This document shows positions 43,499 to 54,430 of a DNA stretch of 64,000 nucleotides, one piece after another. Source of the DNA: Phytophthora quininea (lineage: Eukaryota; Oomycota; Peronosporomycetes; Peronosporales; Peronosporaceae); contig JAAVTG010000116.1 in the NCBI GenBank assembly GCA_011947345.1, forward strand, positions 1 to 64,000, given 5' to 3'. The notes beneath the pieces are model-generated. The model saw only the letters and a list, made by a program, of their open reading frames with translations. It had not been told where the DNA came from and searched no databases. The position numbers and the translations under genes were made by a program. Numbering within the stretch: the stretch's first letter is position 1; the number at the start of each line of letters is the position of its first letter.

Positions 43499-44878
43499 GC
43501 CCGCTGGATGGGGATCCAGAACGCGTCGGGCTCAAGAAACCCCAGGAATTGTGTGTCTTAGTGTACGTAGGCCCTGAGCTGAGGAGGAAGAGAAACCAAG
43601 ATAACCAACAATGCATGACTACGATTCAAGATCCAACAACTGACCCAAATCTGCGCTCAAGAAACCTAAGTTCAAGAGAAGACTACGTTGATAGAAACGT
43701 ACATTCAAGAGAACAAGAGCAAGATGGACCAGTAGAATTCCAACTGTGTCCAGGAGAGCGCTATGGTTGGTGGTCGGATCATGATGACAAGTCGTCGAAG
43801 GACGTTGCCCTGGTGCATGGCGCTGTGAACAACTTCCGGATTCCAATACTCTTGGATTCCGGCGCGACTGTGAGTATACTGAGTTACGACTTTGCGCGTA
43901 AGCTCGGACTCAGGCTCAAGTCGCGCGACACGATGAAAGTGTCAGGTCTGGGTGGGGTCCCCACCTACGTTACAGCGTGCGCCCAAGTCAAAGTCACTCT
44001 TGGATAAGAGTTGTGTATGTCTTGGATCTACTTATCTCCAATATCGGCGAGGGGTGGATGTACTTCTTGGAATGGATTTCATGCACGCAGCTGGCGTTCG
44101 GCTGTGTATCCGTGAAGGCCTAGTTCAACTGCCAGATGAAGAAACGGTGCTCATGCTTGGAGCTGCTGAGCGGCCGCCCAAGGCAAATTTCCCGGTGGTC
44201 CCTCGGAGAATGCTCTATCTCCGCCCAGGAGAGAACGCTGTCGTGCGAGTGGATTATGGTATGTCGAACCCACAGCGTGACGTGTGGGCTGGCCGAGGAG
44301 ACCGCTGGGTGACGAAAATTATCTACGCGGCGCGCTCCTGGGCAGTCGGTGTCAAGGTGGTGAACGTCTCCGACCGGGATTTGTGGATCGAACCCGGGAC
44401 GCCTCTGGCGCGAGTTGTAGAATTCGGCGAGTACCCGACAGGACGATTCGTGCGGTCAAGCAGTAGAAGGTATGCTCAGTGGCAACACCTCATCTATGAG
44501 AGCACAGTCTCGAAGGACAACCGCTTTCGACAGCGGAGGTTGAAGGCGCTCGCTGAGCGGGAACCGGTGGAGTTTGAATATCCTTGTGTTGATCGCCCAA
44601 CGTACAAGTGGCCAACCAAGATTGTTCAGCGGCCTACCGAAGTCTCTGCCGAGGTTCGGCTAGCCCGTCTTCGAACTACGCTGGACGAATGCGCGACCAA
44701 ATCAGTCGACGAAAGTTCCTCAACTAGCCGCCCAAGAAAACTGGTCGATGCCGCGGTTCAGACGGAGTTTGAAGCGGACGTCCCAGTGAGTACAGAGCTG
44801 ATTGAAGACGGTTCTGCCTTGGATCTAATGTCCAAGGGTGGTTATGACCCTTGTCAAGGGGCGTGTCGCGAAGGGTAG
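43499..44878 (+). CDS. Gypsy Pol, protease part
   Basis: Open in the frame that follows the Gag stop, this segment carries an aspartic protease (PILLDSGATVSILSYDFARKL, active site DSG, and later LGMDFMHAAGV after a shift near 43990). The flanking region to 44878 links protease to RT and has no clear domain. Placement of protease directly after the Gag stop without overlap suggests that expression relies on read-through or frame change, but sequence errors make this uncertain. Confidence 0.8.
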
Positions 44879-46562
44879 AAGTTGTCAAACGTGAGCTGAA
44901 GGGCGACATTGATGTGACTAACTCTTCGATCGAAGTCTCTGCACCAAACGTTGGGTGTGAAGTTCAAGAGGATGACGTCTCGGATGAGCCTTCGAATGTA
45001 GATCCGGCAAGTGGCGAGGTGGAGTTTCCGATGCAGACTATGATTGGTACACCGGTCGAAAAGCTCGAGCGTGAATATGCTCAGGTCATGCGAATCACTG
45101 AAGAACTTGACCTTGAACCCGCCGTATACATACGTGAGGGTAGTGAGTTGATGGCCCAGCTTCGAGATGAACTGACCATGCTCCCCGAGTTGGGGACCTC
45201 AGCCCTGAATGCAACATTGAAGAAGCGGATGTCGGAGTGCCTGGTGCGACTACACCCGAGATGGATGAGCAGTTGAAGAAGATCCTTCGGCGGCATAAAT
45301 CCATTTTCTTGGGCGATGGTAACGCCGCTCCAGCACCTGCCCGTGGAGTTGTCTGCGACTTGGATGTCGGCGACGCCAAGCCCGTTGCACAGCGTGCGAG
45401 GCAAGTGGCACCGCACCTGTTGGTCAAAGTCTATGACCTACTGAAGAAACTTCTTGAAACTGGGTTGATAGAATTCTCCGAGTCGCCCTGGGCGTCACCC
45501 ATCGTGATCGTACTCAAGAAGAATGGGGTGGACATCAGGATGTGTATTGATTACCGTCTGGTCAACAGTTTCATCAAGCTGTCTAGCTACCCGCTACCCT
45601 TGATCGACGATTTGTTGATCGGCTTCGAGGCAGCGATGTGGTTCATGTCCTTGGATATGGCGAGCGGCTTTGGGCGATCTTGATGACAGAGAGAGAGCGT
45701 TGATTTCAGCGTTCATCTGTCCCTTTGGTCACTTCCAGTGGATACGCATGCCTTTCGGGTTGAAGAACGCCCCTTTGATTTACCAATGTGTGATCAACAA
45801 TTGTTTGTGGGGTTTGTTCGGTTATCTGCTGAAGAAGAAGCTCATGTGGATCCAGAGGTGTTGGACTTCCTGGGCTTGGATGGTAGGTCGAAGGATATGT
45901 CAGTTGTTGAGCCCGCGCCCAAGACCGTGCCAGCTTTGACTGACGTCATGACAGTCTTCCAACGCAATATCCCGATGCCGAGTCATCTGGGTCCAGTACT
46001 GGGGCGTAGTTCTTATATTGACGATATCGCTCACGGAGCTCCGACATGGGACCGGTTGTGCGAGGACCTGGATGCGCTGCTGTACAGACTGCGGTACTGG
46101 CGGATCTCAGTTAGTCTGCCGAAGAGTGAGTTTGGTAAGCTGACCATCCCGTACCTTTCGCACGAGATCAGCGCTGAAGGAATTAGGGCTACGCCGAAGA
46201 TCGCCAAGGGCGTCCAGGAGCTGCCCTTCCCGTCGACGCTGAAGGGCGTGCAGTCCTTCCTCGGAAGCCTGAACTATTACAATAAGTTCATCGAAGACTT
46301 GCCTGTTATAGCGGCAGTCCTGTACGAATTGAGTGATGAACAGGTACGTTCGGGGAGAGACCTCGCGCGTGCAAAGGAAGCATTCGAGTTGCTCAAGCGG
46401 AAGATTACTTCAACACCGCTTCTAAGGCACCCAGATCGAACTCGTCAGTTTGTGGTCATACCCCACGCGAATCCTTGGGCGGCAAGTGCCGTCCTTGGAC
46501 AGGAGTATGAAGGAATAGTCCAACCTGTACGATTTACTGGGCGTGTGCTGAACGAATTGAAG
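44851..46562 (+). CDS. Gypsy Pol, reverse transcriptase and tether-like RNase H
   Basis: Reverse transcriptase starts near 45390. Motifs seen are ASPIVIVLKKNG, RMCIDYRLVN, SLDMASGF, IRMPFGLKNAP and the catalytic SSYIDDIAHG. Between GLKNAP..YQ and YIDD lie about 75 residues where Ty3 has about 25, so there is an insert. After RT comes FLGSLNYYNKFIEDLP and a retroviral-type RNase H region, but the position of its first catalytic Asp reads VVIPHANPWAA, with no Asp. Frame shifts occur near 45270, 45680 and 45800. The region copies RNA to DNA. Confidence 0.85.
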
Positions 46563-47639
46563 TGAGGTACCACCTAGCGGAGAAAGAGGTGATCGCCATA
46601 TTGCGCGTCCTAGAACTGTTCAGGCCGCTCATTCATGGCACAGGATTCCCGTCGTGGTGTACACCCGCTATTCTGTGTTGAAGTGGCTGTTGGCTTCGAA
46701 TACTGCTGATGGACGTCACCTCAAATGGGGACTGGAATTGTCTAAGTGGTCTTTGGAACTCCGCCGAACGCAACATGATGAAGATGGTTTGGCCGCCATT
46801 TTAGGAGCGGGCATCACTCCACGTGAGTCGTTGATGAAGTTGCTGAGAACCTTGTCCCTGCCAAGGGGCGCGTCAAGGCGCCGCCCCCATCAGTGTAGAG
46901 ATGTTGGATATCAGTTTCAAGGAGTGGTTCTGTCGTTCGATGGTGCGGCCAAGACCTCGACCAGACAGGGGAGTTGCGGATGTATTCTATGGCAGCTCCC
47001 TGGATGGCGTGTTCTGATTGCGCATGGATTTATCCTGGAGGACGTCACGGTGAACGACGCTGAGTACAATGGACTGTTAAAGGGATTGACCCTAGCTGTT
47101 GAGCGCAGGATCGAAGAATTGGTAGTGGTTGGCGATTCTAGGATTGTCATCCAACAAGCTCAAGGCCTGATCAACTGCAATCAACCTAACTTGCAACGTC
47201 GTCTAGCCGAGTATGAAGTACTGAAACTGAAGTTCAAGAGGCTGGATTTGGTTCACGTCAAAAGGATTACAACCAAGCCGCTGATTACCTGACGTCGAAG
47301 ACGCTACTAGCTGGACGGTCGGGTGAGATCACTGAGCTGGAAGAGCTTGCTCATTTGCAGGTAGTGTCGAAGTTGCCAGAGAAGTTGATGAAGCCAGCTG
47401 AAATCCCTGAATCTGACGCTCAAAGCGAGGCGCCCTTGGGCGGAGAAAATGTTGCCGCCCAAGAAACAGACCCCATGTCCAATGCTGCCAAGGTGATGGC
47501 TGCTGTGACCCGTGCTCGAGCTCGGGAAGAAGGAGAACGACCTACACCGAAAAGCCCACTTGAAGCCCAAGATGAGAGGTGGCGATGAATCAAGGCGCAT
47601 CAGGACGGAGACGTCCAGATTGCGCAGATCAAGAAATTC
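46563..47639 (+). CDS. Gypsy Pol, second RNase H (RNase HI type) and linker
   Basis: The region first completes the retroviral-type fold (around EKEVIAILRVL in a shifted frame). A second RNase H domain of the RNase HI kind then appears: VLSFDGAAKTST (first Asp), NDAEYNGLLKGL (Glu), VVGDSRIVIQQ (Asp), and, after a shift near 47262, NQAADYLTSK (last Asp). All four catalytic acidic residues are present, so this copy probably carries the activity that the first copy lost. A charged linker of about 100 residues leads on to integrase. Confidence 0.8.
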
Positions 47640-48900
47640 TTGGCTGGGGACTTGGAAGATTTCTCCAAGGCCCAAGCCCGGAAGATCGCTAAAGGCGCCG
47701 ATCAATACGTCTTGGACTCAAGGGATGTGCTCTATCGGCTAAGTGCTCCAACTCGTAATCGACCACGCGACAGAAACTTGGAACCAAGACTGGTAGTGCC
47801 GGAATCTCTTCGAATTGATATCCTACACTATGCCCATGAAGATTTCCAGGGCGGCCATCAAGGTATCACACGCACGTACGAGAAACTCCGGTCTGAGTTC
47901 TTTTGGACGCGGATGTACTCGGATGTCGAAAGGTTCGTCAAAGAGTGTGTGGACTGTGCGTCAGCCAAGGGGCGACCGCCGAACCCAGGTCCTTCGCCTG
48001 GTAACATCGAGCCGAGTCGGCCCTTCGAAGTCGTTTCAATGGATTTTGTCACTCACCTACCCAAGTCCGACCGCGGCAATACATTCTTGCTGCTGTTTCA
48101 GGACACCTTTTCCGGGTTCGTGATGTGCAAACCGATGAGTACGACCACCGCCCAAGACGTCGCCGAAGCATACGAAGAATGTGTGTTCAAGAGATTTGGC
48201 GCGTCTTCGATGATCCGTCATGACCAGGACCCTCGCTTCATGAGCGAGGTTTTCACCAAGTTCCGTGAGCTCTGGGCAGCAAGCAGAGGGCAACTCTTGC
48301 CTACCGCCCACAGGCCAATGGCCAACAAGAGCGCTCAGGACAGACAGTCATTCGGAGCATCCGAGCGTACGTCGCTGAAGCCGACCAAAGTGACTGGGAC
48401 GACCACGCTGAAAGGCTGATGTTCGCGCTGAACACTTCCTTCGACGCGGTTCGCCTGGATACACCATTCTACTTGGTCCACGGATGGGACGCTCAAGGCA
48501 CGCTTTCTGCTATGCTTGGGCCGAAGCCCTCAGGTTTCGTCGAACTCAGCGCCTACGAATGGCGTCGTAAGATGCAGCGTGACTATAGCTACGCTAGGGC
48601 TTGTGCTGAAGATTTGCAGAAGGAAGCCAAGGAACGACGCTCAAGAGAACAGACCCAGGCTTGGAACGAGTTGTCTGATCGCTTGAAAAGTGGTTTCAGG
48701 GAAGGTGACGCAGTCTGGCTGTACATACCTAAGGTCCTACTGAGCCGAAAGCTTGCTCATCTGTGGCACGGGCCGTTCCGCATCGAAGAAATTCATAATG
48801 ACTTCAGAGTCAAGTTGAAGGTTTCCGACACTGGTTACCGAGTGAATCCTTGGGTCCACATCAGCCGATTGAAACCCAGGGCGTTATTTCCTAAGCGCCC
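47640..48900 (+). CDS. Gypsy Pol, integrase
   Basis: The zinc-binding part has H-x-H (GGHQGITRTYEKLR) and CVDCASAKGRP. The catalytic core has VVSMDFVTHLPKS (Asp) and MIRHDQDPRFMS (Asp). The Glu-containing segment falls near 48320-48350 where the frame is disturbed. The C-terminal part from 48419 has VWLYIPKVLLSRKLAHLWHG and a GPFRI segment, the usual GPF/Y module. Frame changes near 48290 and 48419 break the gene. The enzyme inserts element DNA into the host genome. Confidence 0.85.
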
Positions 48901-48984
48901 TACAGCGGAGATTTCTGTGAGTGACGAGGATGACTTCGATGCTGAACTGTTGCCTGAAGACAGCTGGGAACCCGATGCCAAAAC

Positions 48985-49212
48985 GACGAATATGAAGTCG
49001 AAGAAATTTTGGACATGAGGTGGAAACGGCCAACGCGCAATTCCAAGCGTGTTCGCGAGTACAATGTCAAGTGGAAGGGTTACACCGAAACAGACTGGTT
49101 ACCCGCTTCGCAGTTGAACTGTGGTGCTCTCCTGTATGAGTTTCATAAAGGAGCGAGGTCTAGAGCTCGCCTTGAAGCCATGCAAGCTGGAGATGATCAC
49201 CCAAGAGAATAG
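48985..49212 (+). CDS. Integrase-terminal chromodomain
   Basis: After a shift near 49005, the last 65 or so codons form a chromodomain: EVEEILDMRWK, REYNVKWKGYTETDWLP and a final helix GALLYEFHKGARSR. Aromatic residues Y and W in YNVKWKGY fit the methyl-lysine cage region. Such domains in chromoviruses steer integration toward particular chromatin marks. The frame ends with a stop before 49213. Confidence 0.85.
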   Translation, partial: DEYEVEEILDMRWKRPTRNSKRVREYNVKWKGYTETDWLPASQLNCGALLYEFHKGARSRARLEAMQAGDDHPRE

Positions 49213-49700
49213 CGTCTTCGACGAACGTCTTTTGAGCGCAGATCGACGGAAGTGTGAACCGACTGGTATTGTTTTGAAACTGACTTTGTAATTGTGGCCC
49301 ATTGGGCTAAAAGGATGGTGAGCTTCTGTTGAAAGGAGGCTGTGAGAGTGGCGGCGATAACTTGAAGAGCTGTCGGTGAAGGCGGTGTGGAGTTGTTGAA
49401 ATGTACATCGAAGGATGAGTGAGGTGTTCTTGAAATCTGCCGCACACATCGATTGAGTGTTAGTGGGTCGCCGCTGGACGCAGGAAACCCTTCGGTGCTG
49501 AGGCGAAGTTGCACAAGTGTTGGGACTGATGTCGAAGGCAACCGAGTAGCAGATGACATTTATTCTTGGTGTTAGAGCGACGCTACGATATGCAGTTGAA
49601 GCCGTGACTTCAAGGAATGCGCCCAAGAGCACGCACAGAAAATGTTGAGCTCACAGTTGTTGCCCGGGAACGAAGTTCTTGCATCGGCGCGGAGACCCGA

Positions 49701-52700
49701 TCACCTTGAGGTTCTTGGGGCACGCTCAAGGCGCTGTCGATCGCCCTCGAAAGTTGCACCTTGCACCCGCATTGGGTCGCGCCAGTCTAAGGCCAGGAGT
49801 TGCTTTCTCAGCGTGAACGGTAGCCCAGTTTCGGGGTCATCCACGCGAGGATCCGCCCAAATCCAGTGGCAACACTGGGCCGGGACCACCCACATGGCGG
49901 GTTCTTCGAAGATCGTTGAAGGGCACCCTGGCGTCTTGAGTAGCTTCTTGGCCGCGGTGCGCTGCTGGCGGATGAATGAGTCGTGGCGTATTTTGCGATC
50001 CTCGTACAAGTCCTTGGATCGCCTGTCCAACCTCGCCTGTTCCTTGCTGACTGGACGCGGTGGAGACGCTGGCTTAGGCAGAGTCTTCTTGGACTTGAGT
50101 TTCTTGGGCATGACCTTCTTGGGCGGAGCTTTGCTGCCTAAGTCGATGGTGACCCAGTGAGTCATCTCCCACCACGCCATAGAATTGACCTTCATAAACT
50201 GGATGTACGTTCGAATGGCGTTCTGGACCTTCGACGGCAAAGGTGACACATCGTGGAAGTAGAAGATCGTTGTCCGATCCTCAAACATCTTCGTCCAAGG
50301 TTCTTTGGCGGCCTTGCTAGTGAGATTCTCGTAGGCGTCGATATCCCAACGGCCCACCCACTGAAAGATGTGTGACTTGAGCGGCCGATACGCGGGGAAG
50401 CCCGGTGTCTGACCAGTCTTGTCGCCGTAGAAGACCATGCTGGCACCGTAGTAGCGGAAGGATGACGTGGTCTCTGGATTAACGTCTTCAATCAGCGCGA
50501 GTTGGGCGATTGTCAGATCCTTGAACGGGATCCGAGCAAGTCGCGAAGGAATCTTCCGCGGAGTCGCTCCCCTTCGTTTAGGCCTTCGTCGGACTTACGC
50601 TTAGACGGCGGGGTCTTCGAGTGCTCACGACGATGGCGCTTCGACCCCAGGCTCTTGGATCGACTTTTCAAAGGCTTGCGATCCGAGTCCTCAGAGTCAT
50701 CGGACGACTCCGAGCGTAGAGGTGTCGCGACATCTTCGCTGACGAGCTTCTCCTTGTCGTAGTCGTTGTCGTCCTGGTCGTCCGTGCGCTCTTGAGCGTC
50801 CTCGTAGTCCGAGCCCCCTTGTCATCACTATCGTTGGAACTCAGTTCCAAGACCTCGTATGAGTCGTCCGCTAAGGAATCCAAGCTAGGCCATTGCGGGG
50901 GCCGTTCACCACGCTGGCGGAAGCCTTCGAGCATACGGTCCGCTTCTAAGAATAGCGACTCCGGGACATGGCGAGTCCACGTAGAGCGTCGTCCGTCAGT
51001 CCTGTACGATCAGCAGCGCTTGATGTCACGCCGAAGGTCCTTGAACACGTATGGCCCAGTGATAGCCCTGCAAGCTTCAGTCAAGGTGCGCTTCGGCGGG
51101 CACGAGACGTCCAGACCACGCTGTGGGACTGGGGTATGATTGCTTGGACGAGAACGGATGGCTTCATCGAAGACCGTATCCAAAGACCGCGCCGCCCGAG
51201 ACTTTCCGTTGCGAGGCTTGTCGAGTGCCGCCAAAGGATCTTGGACTGGCAGGTTCTGTGGTGTCGAAGAGACCCTCCGTCAAGTCGTCCTCGCCCTTTG
51301 ACTCCTCGTCGACCGTGTCCAAGGATGCAGGCCGGGTGTACTCTGGTGGGCGGGACTTGTCGTCAGGCGTGATCACGGAGATGAAGGTGCAGGCCTTGCT
51401 ACCTGGCATGGTCTGGTCGGCAAAGTGCTGAAACAGACGCCCAAGACGAACCCAATTGCCTTGGATCTCGGCGTGCTCTTGAAGGAAAGCCATCAGCGCG
51501 TCCGGGTTGAACGACTTTTCCTTCAGCTCGCGCTGGAGGCTCTTGATGTGGTCCACCGCCGCGGTTAATTGCTGGCTTGTTTCTTCAGCGTGCGCTGTGT
51601 AGTGAGAGACCTCCTTCTGGAACGAAGCTTCGGCGTCCAAGAAGTCCTCTTTCAGCCGACGTTCCCGGGCCTCACCTTCGGCGGCAACCCGCGAGATCCG
51701 GTGCTGCCAGTAAGTCTCCATGGCCGTCCACTCGCGACGCATGGCTTCATTCTCGGACTGCAAGTCCAAACGTTCGTGAAGTGCCCACTCGTCATGGTCT
51801 TCGTCGTCCAAGGCCGCCTTCAACTGACGATGCTTGGACAGTAAGCGCCTGATGATCGACATCGTGTTGAAAGTGCGCGCAGCAAAGTTCTCCTCGCGGA
51901 AGTGCATCAGGAGGGTGCAAACTCCCGACGCATCGCGGTAGAATTCAGCACGGTCTCCAGTTGGCTGTACGTCAGCGGTCCTTGGGGCCGAATCGTCAGC
52001 AGGTGGTCTTGGATGTTAGTTCCAAGGATCTCTTGCAAGTCTGCGACGTCTTCGTCCGAGAGATCCTCGAACCCGAGCATGGCCTGGAGACCGCCGAACC
52101 CTTCCTGGATAATGGCGTCCCCACGGAGGGCGTCCAACGTCGCAGGAACCCCGACGAAACGAAGAGTTCCGTCGAACCCATACTCTGGCGGCCGCGTCCA
52201 GGAAGCTGGGGCCACACCCGCAGGAACAGCAGGCGCGCCGGACACAGGGATGAGCCGCGAGAGGGAGCGCTCGACGTACTCTGCGCCGTTGACCCAGGTG
52301 CTGGGGCCGCGAGGAGTCGCCAGGGTACTGCCCGAAGATATGGGCAAGGGGTACCCACATTTTGGGTACTCTCCCTTCCCCTGCGCGTCCTCCGCGTCCT
52401 CCTCTTCCTCCTCTTGGTCTTCCTCGGCCTCTTCCTCCTCCTCTTGGTCGTCCTCGTCGTCGTCCGCACCCTTGGAGACGTCGTGGTCGTCCAGCGAGGC
52501 GTTGTCGACCCTAGGTGGAGTGCGCTCCGTCGTTGCCTGGTCGGTGGTGGCCCCCGTTTGGCCCTCGCTTGAAAGGCTGCCCATGATGTGCGCTACTTGG
52601 GCGATTTCTGAATGATCGCCCAAGAAGGAATTGTTGAGCGACGTTTTGATGTTCTTTGACCCGACAGTTGGAGTTGGTCCAGATGAGAAAGGACGCAGAA

Positions 52701-52800
52701 AGCTCCCGATATGAGGAAGTCGCATGAAAGTGCGCTGAGTGTTGTTGATGGATCCTGACATGGTTGCCGCCTTGAAGTAAATTCCGCTGTGGCCAGCCAT
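49701..52800 (-). CDS. Long antisense accessory gene of the Gypsy element
   Basis: On the strand opposite to gag-pol, open blocks at 52800-51907, 51907-51164, about 51234-50668 and 50438-49701 read as one protein of about 1000 residues when single-base shifts are allowed. The first ATG (52800) is 16 bp from the 3' LTR; another at 52742 gives MSGSINNTQ. It has an acidic run near residues 110-140, a coiled coil in the second block (QSENEAMRREWTAMETYWQH), a Ser/Arg/Thr-rich part, then a conserved-looking block (FFYGDKTGQ-like, with FQWVGRWDIDAYENL) and a Lys/Pro-rich tail (KKVMPKKLKSKKTLPKP). I recognise no family. An in-frame stop lies near 51012. The 488 bp between the chromodomain stop and the end of this gene hold nothing I can name. 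Confidence 0.6.
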
Positions 52801-52804
52801 GACC

Positions 52805-52815
52805 GGAAGGGGCGG
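52805..52815 (+). other. Gypsy polypurine tract
   Basis: GGAAGGGGCGG lies one base before the 3' LTR, fitting the plus-strand primer. Confidence 0.6.
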
Positions 52816-52816
52816 T

Positions 52817-54430
52817 TGTGACGATGTGAATTGTGTTTTTCTATGGATCGCGCTGTGGAGAGTTTACATATGGAGTTTATTATGGAGCTAGTGTTGGATA
52901 TTACGTTCAAGAGATGGAGAGGTGTGCGATAAAACGTGTCGCTTGGGAGAAGGCGGGGGTGTGCTGTCTTACCAAGGATGGGCCCTCAAGACCAGGAAGT
53001 GCGCCCAAGAAAATGTGTTCTTGAAAGGCACGCCCAAGAAATGGCGTGTCCTTGAATGCACGTTGAAGGGATCTCCGCTCTTGGAATGTACGCCCAAGGG
53101 CACATTGCTTTGAGCGTGAGTGCACGTTACGTCCTAGTCACCCCTCGTCCTTAAACGGGTCGCCAAGAACCAAGGTATAAATTGCCACAGTGAAAGGTAT
53201 TCCTGTGTGCAACCCGTCTCGCCTTGGCTAACCTCACGATGTGTGAGGCAAGGACCTGCAAATCCCCAAGCTGCCCAAGTGACCCAAGAAGCACGGCTGC
53301 CGCCCAAGACCCAAGAAGTTCTTGGATGAACATTCCAAGGGTATATTTCTTGGGCGGCCATTTCTTCAATGGAGATTCTCTTGGATGGAGATTCTCTTGG
53401 ATGGAGATTCTCTCTTGGACGTGGATTCTGGCACTTAGCGAGAATTCGCATTCACCATGGACCCAGTGGTTTGTACCCAGAATGTTTACGCCACAGATGA
53501 TTTGAAGAGCGACGAACCCACGATAAGTGGCCGTCATCAAGTCAAGCATACTAAGATCAAGACTAATTCGTATCCTAATGACTGCACCCAAGATCTGCGG
53601 AAGAGCTGCAGATCTACTAGCTATAAGAGATATCAATCAGAGAGTTCTTTTGCCCTGTACTGCACAAGCGCCAGTCGGTGCTCTTTGCGTGTTAGTGCTA
53701 GGTCACCTGCTGCTCCCCACCTGTTTGTTAAGTCCAATTGGGAGGGAGTCTAGGCGCCCTGACCATTTCGTTTACTAGTTGGGCGTCTGTCTTGCAGGCC
53801 AACCCATTTCATATTAAAACTACGCTCAAGCGGCTGGATAGCAGTCGCCGCTTGAGTTTGCTTTGAGACTGCGTCTTACAACGTTCTGTATTGGGATTTG
53901 TATTGACTGATCTGTGTGTTCCTTCGATTGAAGGTGGTGCGCGTTCGCTGAACCAAGTCCAAGACTTTCCAGGTGTTTTGGGCGTTGGATTGAACCTGGT
54001 GTGAGACCCCCGACCAAGGGTCTATAAGAATAAGTGTCGGCTGTATATTTGCATAAGGATCTCTCTGTATATTGATTATCTGTGGTTGCTAGTTCTTCTT
54101 GAACTTGCAGTCCAAGAACCCCGTCTCTTCAACTGCCGCCCAAGGAAAGTGGGCTGCAGGGGAACGAATTGTGGGCAAACTAATCCATCTAACACTCTTT
54201 TGTGTCTTTGACTGTGAAAGGCCATCCGGTAGATTAAACGCGGAATCCAAGGGTCGAACCTATAGGGACTCACGAGGTGCACACGCCAATCCTTCGACGG
54301 CAGTTCCAAGAACCGCCGCTGAAGGAGTTCACAACTGATCTCGGTTCACCAAGATCCCGGCCACGTTGCCACAGCCCGCGCTGTGCAACAACCACCCCTG
54401 GACGGAAAACATCACCAGAGTTCCGCCACA
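52817..54430 (+). repeat. Gypsy 3' LTR
   Basis: 1614 bp, matching 37410-39022 except for five single-base length changes (one each in G4/G5, GG/G, G/GG, G4/G3 and T3/T4 contexts) and three C/T changes. It is followed by TGCA, the duplicated target. Confidence 0.93.

Larger units (their letters stand above)
37410..54430 (+). mobile_element. Giant Ty3/Gypsy chromodomain retrotransposon, 17,021 bp
   Basis: The element is bounded by LTRs of 1613 and 1614 bp starting TG and ending CA, with TGCA duplicated at 37406-37409 and 54431-54434. Plus-strand order: long Gag, protease, RT, tether-like RNase H, second RNase HI, integrase, chromodomain. This order (RT before integrase) is Gypsy. A long minus-strand gene then fills 49.7-52.8 kb before the 3' LTR. 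Eight differences between the LTRs, five of them single-base indels, point to a young insertion. It disrupts a MULE transposase gene in frame. The word CGCCCAAG recurs throughout. Confidence 0.95.
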
